21,942 nt of DNA from a virus: positions 1 to 21,942 of IMG/VR virus record IMGVR_UViG_3300044642_000407, one strand, 5' to 3'. Of the stretch, positions 6,223 to 13,638 are shown one piece after another. How positions within the stretch are numbered: the first letter of the stretch is position 1; each line of letters opens with the position of its first letter. The notes below the pieces were generated by a model. That model worked only from the letters and a program-made list of their open reading frames with translations. It was not told the DNA's origin and ran no database searches. The translations under genes and the position numbers were made by a program.

Positions 6223-8103
6223 ATGGGAGCATTATTAGAATCAGGTCTTGTTGGTAACATCGGTTTAAAACACCTTAAAGTTATCAAAGAAGATACTATT
6301 AACAAATGGGATAAATTAGGATTCCTTGAAGGTCTTAGAGGCCACCTAAAAGAAAACGTAGCACAGTTGTATGAAAACCAAGCTTCTTTCTTGATTAACG
6401 AAGCAACATCTGAAGGTTCTAACGGAGCGTTCGAAACAGTTGTTTTCCCTATCGTAAGAAGAGTTTTCTCTAAATTGTTGGCTAACGATATCGTTTCTGT
6501 ACAAGCAATGAACTTACCGATCGGTAAATTATTCTACTTTGTACCTCGTATCCAAGGATATAATGGTGGTACTGCAAACGCATCAGGTGACCACTACGCA
6601 CCAATCGGAGCACCTAACGGACCTACAGCAGGTGGTACAGGTAACTCAGGACCAGGAGCAGGATATCCTGACAATGCAGGAGCATTCGGAAAAAATCTTT
6701 ACGATTTATTCTACGAAGGTGGTGAGGCAGGTTTAGATCCTCCAGGATTATTTGACTACTCTAAAGGTCGTTGGTCGGCAGTTACTGCAACTACAACTCT
6801 TCAAGCATGGTCAAGTGGATCATTAGTTGACGCAACTGTTGCTGGTGGTGTACCGGCAGGAGGAGTTCAAATTGCGGCAGGTAACCAAAGAAAATTAATT
6901 ATTAAAATGTGTGGTTTTGCTGATACAGGAGCGGGTAAATTAATCGGACCTGATGGAAACGAAATGGATTCAGAATCTTTCCTTTCTGATCTTAAAATCT
7001 TTACTAATTTAAGTACATTCTCTTCTTCAACTACTCCTTGTGATGTTGTAGGTGCAGGTGCTGGTGTTGCAGTTCCTCTATTATTTAGAGTTGTTACTCA
7101 ACAATACGGTAAAGGTATCGTTCAATACGGTAACACTGTGACTACAACTTGGCCAACTGATGGTAACGGTGGTTCATTCAAAAATATCTGTTCTGCAGAT
7201 GGATGTATCTACTTAGAAGTTGATTTATCTTGTCCAGTATGTGCTGATTGTGATTCTACATCTTTAGATGGTTACACAGGTACTACTATTTTCTCTGCGA
7301 CTTCTGCAACTTCTTTCGTAGCTGTATTCAGAAGATATGAAGAAATGGAATTCGAAGATAAAATTGGAGAGGTTTCTTTCGATTTAGATTCAGTAACTGT
7401 TTCTGTAACCGAAAGAAAATTAAGAGCACAATGGTCTCCTGAGTTAGCTCAAGACGTTGCAGCATTCCATAACATCGACGCTGAGGCTGAGTTAACAGCA
7501 TTGTTATCTGAGCAAGTAGCAGCAGAGATTGACCGTGAGATCTTACGTGACTTGAGAAAAGGAGCGGCTTGGAACTTACGTTGGGACTACAACGGATGGA
7601 GAAGAATTTCTCAAACTACATCTTACACTCAAAAAGATTGGAACCAAACTTTGATTACAGCAATCAACCAATTGTCAGCACAAATCCACAAATCTACATT
7701 GAGAGGTGGAGCTAACTGGATCGTTGTATCTTCTGAGGTTTCAGCAATCTTTGATGATTTAGAATACTTCCACGTATCTAACGCATCTCCTGAGCAAGAT
7801 CAGTATAACATGGGTATCGAAAGAGTTGGTACTTTAGCAGGACGTTACCAAGTGTACCGTGATCCTTACTTCCCACCAAACCAAGTTTTGATTGGACACA
7901 AAGGAACATCATTGTTAGACACAGGTTACATCTACGCACCGTATGTACCTCTACAATTGACACCTACAATGTACAACCCATTCAACTTCACACCTATCAA
8001 AGGTATTATGACAAGATACGCTAAGAAAATGGTTAACAACCGTTTCTACGGACGTATCACAGTTGATGGAGTTAGAACATTCGACTTGAGAGAATTGAGA
8101 TAA
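6223..8103 (+). CDS. 23: Major capsid protein, gp23-like, with a Cys-containing insertion
   Basis: This is the HK97-fold shell protein of T4-type heads. The N-terminal part is diagnostic: GHLKENVAQLYENQ, the LINE/ATSE junction (Glu60/Ala61), then PIVRRVFSKLLANDIVSVQAM and GKLFYFVP. The later core has KLRAQWSPELAQDV and DAEAELTALLSEQ, followed by EIDREIL (about 398-440). Near the end, GIMTRYAKKMVNNRFYG matches the gp23 C-terminus. T4 gp23 is 521 residues and is cut after Glu65, so cleavage after Glu60 by the protease encoded upstream is likely, leaving about 566 residues. The protein is 626 residues because of a Gly/Ala/Thr-rich insertion at about 100-385 with clustered Cys (323, 328, 337, 340, 343). 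Codons end in C much more often than in neighbouring genes (AAC, TAC, TTC, ATC), consistent with high expression. Confidence 0.95.
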   Translation: MGALLESGLVGNIGLKHLKVIKEDTINKWDKLGFLEGLRGHLKENVAQLYENQASFLINEATSEGSNGAFETVVFPIVRRVFSKLLANDIVSVQAMNLPIGKLFYFVPRIQGYNGGTANASGDHYAPIGAPNGPTAGGTGNSGPGAGYPDNAGAFGKNLYDLFYEGGEAGLDPPGLFDYSKGRWSAVTATTTLQAWSSGSLVDATVAGGVPAGGVQIAAGNQRKLIIKMCGFADTGAGKLIGPDGNEMDSESFLSDLKIFTNLSTFSSSTTPCDVVGAGAGVAVPLLFRVVTQQYGKGIVQYGNTVTTTWPTDGNGGSFKNICSADGCIYLEVDLSCPVCADCDSTSLDGYTGTTIFSATSATSFVAVFRRYEEMEFEDKIGEVSFDLDSVTVSVTERKLRAQWSPELAQDVAAFHNIDAEAELTALLSEQVAAEIDREILRDLRKGAAWNLRWDYNGWRRISQTTSYTQKDWNQTLITAINQLSAQIHKSTLRGGANWIVVSSEVSAIFDDLEYFHVSNASPEQDQYNMGIERVGTLAGRYQVYRDPYFPPNQVLIGHKGTSLLDTGYIYAPYVPLQLTPTMYNPFNFTPIKGIMTRYAKKMVNNRFYGRITVDGVRTFDLRELR

Positions 8104-8123
8104 TCAATTAAAAACCGAATACG

Positions 8124-8153
8124 AAAAAGGTCAGAGAAATCTGACCTTTTTTT
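8124..8153. terminator. Bidirectional Rho-independent terminator with GAAA tetraloop
   Basis: AAAAAGGTCAGA (8124-8135) pairs with TCTGACCTTTTT around a GAAA loop (8136-8139), and T residues continue to 8153. The five A residues at the left arm become a U-run on the minus strand, so the element can stop both the capsid transcript and the convergent gene ending at 8156. Confidence 0.88.
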
Positions 8154-8155
8154 AT

Positions 8156-8380
8156 TTATTCATTTTTTGATAATGTTCGTATGGCTTTAGAAATAACTTC
8201 GGATTCACCTATGGTGAAAGCACCTCTTTGATGTGCAGATTTAACAGATTCAACCAAATAGTGTATTGCATGGTCTTTATCCATAGTCAATAATATCGCA
8301 TCTAAATGGCTTTCATTTAATAGATCTATTGACCCAAATAATGTTCCAAATAATTTATTAGTTTCTTCATTTTTTTCCAT
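8156..8380 (-). CDS. Small 74-aa helical protein, unknown function
   Basis: The product (MEKNEETNKLFGTLF...) is short and appears all-helical. Its middle part is hydrophobic (LDAILLTM, HAIHYLVESV), and the C-terminus (GAFTIGESEVISKAIRTL) looks like a helical hairpin. I see no signal peptide, membrane span or known motif. It ends just past the bidirectional terminator and is divergent from the Cys-rich gene at 8403, with only 22 nt between the two starts. AGGA lies 2 nt before the ATG, too close for normal Shine-Dalgarno pairing. A fold similar to small phage regulators is possible but unproven. Confidence 0.55.
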   Translation of the reverse strand: MEKNEETNKLFGTLFGSIDLLNESHLDAILLTMDKDHAIHYLVESVKSAHQRGAFTIGESEVISKAIRTLSKNE

Positions 8381-8388
8381 ATTCCTAA

Positions 8389-8396
8389 TATTTATT
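8389..8396 (+). promoter_or_regulatory. Candidate late promoter element in a 22-bp divergent gap
   Basis: TATTTATT, one base off the recurrent octamer, lies 6 nt before ATG 8403. The complementary strand reads TAATAAATATT toward the minus-strand gene. The gap 8381-8402 is too short for two conventional -35/-10 promoters but could hold a single-element late promoter working in both directions. Confidence 0.3.
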
Positions 8397-8402
8397 ATAG
8401 TA

Positions 8403-9161
8403 ATGATAACCGATAATTTTATAAAGAAAATATTAAGAGAGGCGACTTCGGAAAAGTCAACTAGAGGATCATATGTTTCTCCTTTATTACCTGGATATAG
8501 ACAATTTGATAAAAATCAAATGGCCCCATTTACAGAATATGTGACTGATTGGGATGACGCATCTTTAGACCATGATAGTTTAGATGGTAAAATGTCAACA
8601 GACCCAAAAACAATTAAAAAGAAAGAAAAAATGGCGGAAAAAATTGCCGCTTATATGAAAAATAATCCCGATTCATTTGCGTGGGCTGACGATGCGGGTG
8701 TTATGAATGAATTACCGGGAAAAAATACTGACGCAAAACCAATTAAAAATTTTAACACAAAAAAAACCGTAACTAAATTAGATGAATGGGATGAATTAAA
8801 CAATGATGTTATTTCTGAAGATTTAGCTGTTTGGTTTGGTACAAAGAAGAAACCAAAAGGATCTAAACAACCTAAAGGACCTTGGGTTGATATTTGTCGT
8901 AAAGTTGATGGTAAACATCCACCATGCGGAAGACAAGACACATCTAAAGGTTCGTACCCAAAATGTAGAGCTGCAGGTGTTGCAGGTAAAATGAGTGATT
9001 CACAAAAAAAGGCCGCTTGTCAACAAAAAAGAAAGGCTGAAAAAAATGACACACAAACAGGAAAGGGTCAAAAACCAGTTATGACTTCATACAAAACAAA
9101 AAAGGAATCCGTAGATTCCTTAGTTGATAAAATTTTATTTGAGATTAGAAATACGTTCTAA
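8403..9161 (+). CDS. Cys-rich DUF5872-like protein, candidate internal head protein
   Basis: The 252-residue protein has three parts. An N-terminal amphipathic helix, MITDNFIKKILRE (1-13), is followed by ATSE, the same four residues that follow the predicted cleavage site of the capsid protein. A polar, acidic middle follows. A basic module at about 142-212 contains WFGTKKKPKGSKQPKGPWVDIC, then PPCGR and YPKC, and a final Cys (C165, C175, C188, C206). This resembles DUF5872-type modules seen in phages and large viruses and may bind metal or nucleic acid. The C-terminal helix VDKILFEIRN resembles the N-terminal one. T4 internal proteins carry a short N-terminal targeting peptide cut by gp21 after (I/L)xE, and KILRE fits. 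I infer a packaged protein; this is untested. Its last 27 nt overlap the convergent gene at 9135. Confidence 0.65.
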   Translation: MITDNFIKKILREATSEKSTRGSYVSPLLPGYRQFDKNQMAPFTEYVTDWDDASLDHDSLDGKMSTDPKTIKKKEKMAEKIAAYMKNNPDSFAWADDAGVMNELPGKNTDAKPIKNFNTKKTVTKLDEWDELNNDVISEDLAVWFGTKKKPKGSKQPKGPWVDICRKVDGKHPPCGRQDTSKGSYPKCRAAGVAGKMSDSQKKAACQQKRKAEKNDTQTGKGQKPVMTSYKTKKESVDSLVDKILFEIRNTF

Positions 9162-9554
9162 AACCATATCTAACGAATGTGTTATCCTTGAGTTAACATC
9201 ACTTTCTGTTTGAGTACGTCTTTTTTCTGTTTCAATATCAAATATGTAAATTAATCTTTGCCAATCTCTTTCAGATAATTTTACATTATAATTAAAAACA
9301 TGGTTAGTTATTTCAACTCTACCATAATCCATTACAATAAAAATCCCAAATATATTATTTACAATGTATCTTTTTTGAGACATTGGTGCAATCATAAATT
9401 CTGAATTAGGATTTGAAATTAACTTTAGACATATCTTAAAACAAGTTTTCTCATAAGAAACTATCTCTTCTTGATATGTTTTCATCATAGATGATCTTTT
9501 TGTCCAAAGAATCCATCTAACTTTTATTCTTTTTATTAATTTTTTTATCCACAT
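9135..9554 (-). CDS. Basic 139-aa conserved-looking phage protein
   Basis: I chose ATG at 9554 (MWIKKLIKRIKVRW) instead of an upstream in-frame TTG at 9575, because that TTG lies near the candidate promoter and has no other support. The N-terminal 20 residues form a very basic amphipathic helix rich in Trp, Ile, Lys and Arg. A mixed alpha/beta core follows, with MIAPMSQKRYIVN and FGIFIVMDYGRVEI, then a C-terminal helical part containing LSERDWQRLIYIFDIETEKRR. No enzyme motif is visible. It is the last gene of the long minus-strand series and its 3' end overlaps the convergent gene by 27 nt. The function is unknown; the basic helix could contact membrane or nucleic acid. Confidence 0.6.
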   Translation of the reverse strand: MWIKKLIKRIKVRWILWTKRSSMMKTYQEEIVSYEKTCFKICLKLISNPNSEFMIAPMSQKRYIVNNIFGIFIVMDYGRVEITNHVFNYNVKLSERDWQRLIYIFDIETEKRRTQTESDVNSRITHSLDMVLERISNLK

Positions 9555-9578
9555 ATTTTTTAATTTATGGTACAAAGA

Positions 9579-9586
9579 TATTTATA
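9579..9586 (-). promoter_or_regulatory. Candidate late promoter element TATAAATA (minus strand)
   Basis: On the minus strand this reads TATAAATA, the exact T4 late-promoter octamer, 24 nt before ATG 9554 and just after the stop of the preceding gene. It could give the last gene of the series its own transcript. Confidence 0.4.
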
Positions 9587-9618
9587 AAAATTAAATAAAA
9601 AAATTTTTTATTAAATTA

Positions 9619-10185
9619 TTAGCAATAAGTCCCCGAACATTGTTTTTTACCGTCAAGACCCTTAATTTCTCCTTTACATACTTGTATTGCGTGTCCATTA
9701 GCATAAGCACTTGGATATACGTCATATTTTGCTTTGGCCGATGCTTTACCTCTAGCACAAAGTGGTGTTCCTGTTTTTTTTCTTCCTTCATTCATCTGAT
9801 ATAAAGCCAATGCTTTATCAGGATCTTTTTCTGTCATCGCCAAATCATCAATAATATCATCTTCTTCTGACATTATCATATCTTTATCATCAATATTCAT
9901 AGACAATTCCATACCATCTTTTTTTGATTCATTCATAATGAAATCAAAAACTTGATCCATATTGTTTTTTGCTTCTGCAATATGATCTTGAGCCCAATCG
10001 TGACCATTTTCTAAAATAGATTCAACCATTTCAGGATCTAAATCTAATAATAAATCACATTGTCTTCTCATTTGCTCTAAATTAGAAAAAAACATATATC
10101 TATTTCCTCTATCCTCATTTTCTCTAAGGATTTTTTTAATGATCATACTAAGATCAGATTCTTTTAGTTTAATTATTTTTTTCAT
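9619..10185 (-). CDS. Cys-rich 188-aa protein with YPSAYAN motif, candidate internal head protein
   Basis: The N-terminus MKKIIKLKESDLSMIIKKILRE (1-22) is an amphipathic helix ending in the same KILRE as the gene at 8403. A helical, Glu/Asp/Met-rich middle follows. The C-terminal 50 residues carry a distinct module: CARGKASAKAKY, then DVYPSAYANGHAIQVCKG (155-172), then a Cys-containing tail (C183, C188). The 'VYPSAYAN' module recurs on phage proteins, often at the C-terminus, and is probably related to the Cys-rich DUF5872-type modules; its function is not established. I infer a virion protein directed into the prohead by the N-terminal helix. It follows the 64-aa gene at 10189 with a 3-nt gap, so the two are probably co-translated. 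An overlapping frame at 9591-9791 is a shadow. Confidence 0.65.
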   Translation of the reverse strand: MKKIIKLKESDLSMIIKKILRENEDRGNRYMFFSNLEQMRRQCDLLLDLDPEMVESILENGHDWAQDHIAEAKNNMDQVFDFIMNESKKDGMELSMNIDDKDMIMSEEDDIIDDLAMTEKDPDKALALYQMNEGRKKTGTPLCARGKASAKAKYDVYPSAYANGHAIQVCKGEIKGLDGKKQCSGTYC

Positions 10186-10188
10186 AAT

Positions 10189-10383
10189 TTATCCATTTAA
10201 TCCGTTACCCCCAAGGAGTACCATGTTTAATTGTACCACATCACCACCATCTTGAGAACTCCAAGTTGGATGAGGTGGGTTTACAGATACTACAGTAGAA
10301 CCGGTGGCTCCCGTAGTACATATTTGAACACAAATCGTTGATAGTGTTCCAGCGCTTATTGTTGTTAATTCTCCGTCTCCCAT
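10189..10383 (-). CDS. Gly/Thr-rich 64-aa small structural protein
   Basis: The product (MGDGELTTISAGTLSTIC...) is small, Gly/Thr/Val-rich and likely all-beta. It has a Cys pair (ICVQICTTGATGST), a VNPPHPTW turn and a C-terminal QLNMVLLGGNGLNG. The composition and the position next to tail and baseplate genes suggest a small virion component. T4 has a small PAAR tip protein, gp5.4, at the spike, but I see no PAAR motif set here, so I do not assign that. The start is preceded by AAAACAAAAGTC with no Shine-Dalgarno. Confidence 0.55.
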   Translation of the reverse strand: MGDGELTTISAGTLSTICVQICTTGATGSTVVSVNPPHPTWSSQDGGDVVQLNMVLLGGNGLNG

Positions 10384-10398
10384 GACTTTTGTTTTTTA

Positions 10399-11862
10399 TT
10401 ATTTTTTATTTACGATTTGAAACTTAATCTGTTTCTTATAAGTATTAACCTCACCACTACTTAACACTTTTATATCAATAAAATATTCGTTAGGTATTTT
10501 ATCTCTTGTATCAAATATAAAGTAATATTCATTAGGGGTTCTATTAATTTTGGTCCAATCTTGTACTTGTACTTCAGTAGAACCTTCTTTCACATAAACT
10601 CTATAAGAAGCATCTACTTTAAGTAAAAGTTGATTAGTTGTGTATGCCTTTTTAATGACCACACCTACTTTACGAACATCGGTATTTAATATTTTTTCAT
10701 CTTGTTTAATACCATAAAAATCAAAACCATAAATTGATGGTTCCTGAGACAATGTACCAATCTGTAAAGATTTCTGTAATGGGTATATTGCAAACTCATT
10801 GGTAACATTTGGTAACGGGAATCCATTCAAATAAAGGTTACTCCAAACATCATTAAATAAACAAGGTGTTTTATATCCAATCAGTGGGGGAATAACAACT
10901 TCATATATACCTTTTGCTCTACGACAAGTTGTTAAACCTGTTAACCCTGGTATAGCAGTACAAGAAGTATCTCTAATTTCCACAACAGGATCAAAATCCA
11001 AATTTTGGAAGTCACCATCTTCATAAACATAAAGATATAATTTGTTAACTTTACCTAATACAAATAAATTTCTATCATCCTCAATTAGGTCATCATAGTT
11101 TGTTTGTAAGAAAGGTTCGTAGAATGTTTGAGTATGTCTTGTAAAGAACCCCACAGAATACGTTCCGGTGGTCCCTGAGATGTTTTCTACTTGTGGTAGA
11201 TAAGCAATACCCCAACCAACCGGATCACTAATAGAACCGTTTAATATTGAGTTGATTTCATTTGTCATATCAAACTCAATATTTTCATCCCCAAACTCAA
11301 AGTGTTGGGTATCTATAATTTGTAATTGATTATAATTAAATAATCCCGTATTAGTATTACTATATATTCCAGGTTCTTGCCAACTATCTATTGTTGTGGT
11401 TGCTGACCAATTTGATGGTCTATCTGAATAATTTTTATCTTCAAATACCACAGTTGTTGTTGGGATATAATCATACCCAACTCCCTCATCCCAATTTTGT
11501 GGGGTACCAGGTATTGTACTATTATTAAGTGGTATTCTAAATAAGAATAAATCAAATGATGTTGCCCTATATCTTCCTTGAGATGTTGACGTATTTAAGA
11601 AGTCCTTATCAAAATATGATGTGTTAGTCATATTTAAGGTATGTGTCATTGCTGACGTACATCCTGTTGATACTGTACCATCATTAATTTTTTGAGTTAG
11701 TAAACTTAGATCAATATCAAAAATAAATCTGCTAAACCCTCTTGGGTTAACAATACCATCCTCACCATAATATAATTCCATTACAGGGTTTCTACCTGTA
11801 TTTGTTAGATTATTATATATTATAGTGTTATTCCTACTAAAATATGAATTATTAATTGACAT
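10399..11862 (-). CDS. Beta-rich tail or baseplate protein with DNRLRE-like N-terminal half
   Basis: The 487-residue protein is Asn/Thr/Tyr-rich and almost entirely beta in pattern. The N-terminal half has FSRFIFDIDLS (43-53). Its closing segment runs from EFDMTNEINSILNG (196-209) and VGWGIAYLP (215-223) to GFFTRHTQTFYEPFLQTNYDD (238-258). That order of helix, strand, 'FxSRHT' and final 'P-L--xxDD' strand resembles DNRLRE-type jelly-roll domains. The C-terminal half (about 265-487) has repeated strand patterns like Ig or FN3 modules, ending KKQIKFQIVNKK. It lies directly downstream of the hub gene, so a tail tip, baseplate or adsorption component is likely. No signal peptide or protease motif is seen. 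The domain comparison is from memory and moderate at best. Confidence 0.65.
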   Translation of the reverse strand: MSINNSYFSRNNTIIYNNLTNTGRNPVMELYYGEDGIVNPRGFSRFIFDIDLSLLTQKINDGTVSTGCTSAMTHTLNMTNTSYFDKDFLNTSTSQGRYRATSFDLFLFRIPLNNSTIPGTPQNWDEGVGYDYIPTTTVVFEDKNYSDRPSNWSATTTIDSWQEPGIYSNTNTGLFNYNQLQIIDTQHFEFGDENIEFDMTNEINSILNGSISDPVGWGIAYLPQVENISGTTGTYSVGFFTRHTQTFYEPFLQTNYDDLIEDDRNLFVLGKVNKLYLYVYEDGDFQNLDFDPVVEIRDTSCTAIPGLTGLTTCRRAKGIYEVVIPPLIGYKTPCLFNDVWSNLYLNGFPLPNVTNEFAIYPLQKSLQIGTLSQEPSIYGFDFYGIKQDEKILNTDVRKVGVVIKKAYTTNQLLLKVDASYRVYVKEGSTEVQVQDWTKINRTPNEYYFIFDTRDKIPNEYFIDIKVLSSGEVNTYKKQIKFQIVNKK

Positions 11863-11874
11863 TATACTTTTTTA

Positions 11875-11882
11875 TATAAATA
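11875..11882 (-). promoter_or_regulatory. Candidate late promoter element TATTTATA (minus strand)
   Basis: On the minus strand GATATTTATA followed by TAAAAAA fills the 20-nt gap between hub stop and the next ATG and ends 12 nt before it. Spacing and A-run are the same as at 2120 and 3601 on the other strand. Confidence 0.45.
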
Positions 11883-13421
11883 TCAATTAATTCGGATATT
11901 TTGATTTAGAATGTTATTTTCAGCGTTATTAATTGTTTCTTGAATTTTTCTACCCGAAACTCCCGCATTTGGGTATTCTTTAATTGGTGGTAAGCCAGGG
12001 AATGGATGTACGTGTGTTAACATGAAGTCAACTATCTGATTTAATAGATCCATAAGTTCTTCCCCCCTTACCATTGAGTTTGTTTTCTTATATATTTCTA
12101 TTGCTAATTTAGGTTGGGGGATGCCATAAAGAGTGTCTTTTAAATCTATCTCAAATTTACCTTTGGATTTATTTGTTAATAAATATAATTTGTCACCACC
12201 TAATACTGAGTAAGTGACGGGTTGTACTAAATAGTCACGTTTTTCAATATCAATACTTTTAAGTTCAGGTAATATTCCTAATTTTTCGGGAGATCTTTTC
12301 CACACTAATCCAAAACCTCTTTCATCATATGCGTAACTTAAAGATACTTTGTTGTTTAGTAACATTACTTTACTTGATTGTAATATATTGGATGATGCGT
12401 TTGCTAATGACGCAAATCCTGTGACAATGTATTCATAAGTTGTTTGATCAGGACCATAAAAAAACGGAAACTGATTACTAATCGTTTGATTTGGATACCC
12501 TAAAGATGGATCCCAAGAAATCTCACCTTCATTCACTCCTCTTATTAATTCATTAATAATAGTGGAGGCCTCACTTAACGATTTACCTATAAATGTAATT
12601 TCGTAAATGGGACTTATTGTTTGACCGGCAAGTAAATCAATACTTTGATTAATAACAGATACTTTGTAATTATCATTATTACCGGGTAATGAATACACAC
12701 TTACTTTACCATCATATGTTGTGGATACCGAATTTAAATTAGTTACCGACCATTGTACATATGTTTTTGTTGAGATGTCTTCAAACGTTTCTGAGGTAAC
12801 CGTTTCAGTTCCATTATTAACATTCTCTAATTCAAAACTTGATATCTGTAAGAAACTTCTTAAATCGTTTCTAACTACAGGTATATTATTATTACCTGAT
12901 GATAATGTTTTACCCGCTCTTATTAAAACTTCATTTTCTTTTACAACAATATCAGCAGTTCCCCTACCTAAAACAGCATTATCTCCCGGTAATGGATAAA
13001 CACCAGTTAATGAAACATTAACTTTACCTGTTGTTGGATCTATTGGTGAAAATGCTTGTTGTAATTTTTCACCACTCGCTAATACTGATTGGGCGTTATT
13101 ATAATCTTCTTTTTTATTATTCCATGGACGACTTATTGGTCCTTGAATATAAAATTTGTTTGCATCAATAGGTTCTGCCTTATTGGAATAGAATATATGA
13201 ACATATTCTCCAACTTGGGGAATTTGATTAAAATAATAAGGTATTAATGGGGTAAAAATTAACGGGTCGTTTTGTTTCCACTTATCGGTTTTTGGGTTAA
13301 AGTTTTCAGGATATATAAATGCCTCTACCTCATCTTTAGGTTCAACCCTAATACGACCAATTAATAATGGGTCATCAATATCTTTGACCCTACCAAAAAA
13401 TATCATTTTATTATTTTCCAT
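11883..13421 (-). CDS. Baseplate hub protein with N-terminal OB fold, gp5-like, no lysozyme domain seen
   Basis: The N-terminal 90 residues match the OB-fold opening of T4 gp5 and related spike/hub proteins: FFGRVKDIDDPLLIGRIRVE (8-27), then DPLIFTPLIPYYFNQIPQVGEYVHIFY. In T4, gp5 joins the hub to the cell-puncturing needle. The middle of this 512-residue protein is beta-rich and unlike the T4 lysozyme domain; I see no Glu/Asp/Thr lysozyme site. Near the C-terminus HVHPFPGLPPI (470-480) is a short motif often found in OB-fold hub proteins, followed by a helical tail. There is no long VxGxxxxx beta-helix repeat, so the needle may be a separate protein. The start overlaps the preceding small gene by 11 nt, suggesting translational coupling. 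Confidence 0.75.
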   Translation of the reverse strand: MENNKMIFFGRVKDIDDPLLIGRIRVEPKDEVEAFIYPENFNPKTDKWKQNDPLIFTPLIPYYFNQIPQVGEYVHIFYSNKAEPIDANKFYIQGPISRPWNNKKEDYNNAQSVLASGEKLQQAFSPIDPTTGKVNVSLTGVYPLPGDNAVLGRGTADIVVKENEVLIRAGKTLSSGNNNIPVVRNDLRSFLQISSFELENVNNGTETVTSETFEDISTKTYVQWSVTNLNSVSTTYDGKVSVYSLPGNNDNYKVSVINQSIDLLAGQTISPIYEITFIGKSLSEASTIINELIRGVNEGEISWDPSLGYPNQTISNQFPFFYGPDQTTYEYIVTGFASLANASSNILQSSKVMLLNNKVSLSYAYDERGFGLVWKRSPEKLGILPELKSIDIEKRDYLVQPVTYSVLGGDKLYLLTNKSKGKFEIDLKDTLYGIPQPKLAIEIYKKTNSMVRGEELMDLLNQIVDFMLTHVHPFPGLPPIKEYPNAGVSGRKIQETINNAENNILNQNIRIN

Positions 13422-13638
13422 TTCTTGATTTATACTCTTTTAATATTTTATTATACGCAAATTCTAATTTATCTAAATGTTCGGTCATTTTTATTAAACT
13501 TTCTTTAGTTAATTCAAAATCTTTTTTAACAAATTCCAAGGCAACCACCAAATCTTTATTAGATCTTGTTTTATGTTCTTTAATTATTTCCGCAATCTCA
13601 CTAGCGGTAACTTTAATATTTTCACTATTGTATTCCAT
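13411..13638 (-). CDS. Small helical protein between hub genes
   Basis: The 75-residue product (MEYNSENIKVTASEIAEIIKEHKTR...) looks all-helical. Heptad spacing across the second half (FVKKDFELTKESLIKMTEHLDKL...) suggests coiled coil. It overlaps the downstream hub start by 11 nt and follows the 643-aa protein with a 3-nt gap, so all three are likely made together. T4 encodes small hub-assembly chaperones such as gp26 and gp51 in its hub cluster. A chaperone or adaptor role is possible here but rests only on position and size. Confidence 0.6.
   Translation of the reverse strand: MEYNSENIKVTASEIAEIIKEHKTRSNKDLVVALEFVKKDFELTKESLIKMTEHLDKLEFAYNKILKEYKSRNGK

Noticed and set aside
9594-9613. A/T-only inverted repeat around AAAAAAATTTTTT as a terminator
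   Set aside because: The stem has no G-C pairs and almost no loop, so it would be too weak to call a terminator. It is expected by chance in A/T-rich gaps.
9591-9791. 66-codon minus-strand frame overlapping the 3' end of the Cys-rich gene
   Set aside because: It overlaps a well-supported gene in another frame and has no motif or start signal of its own.
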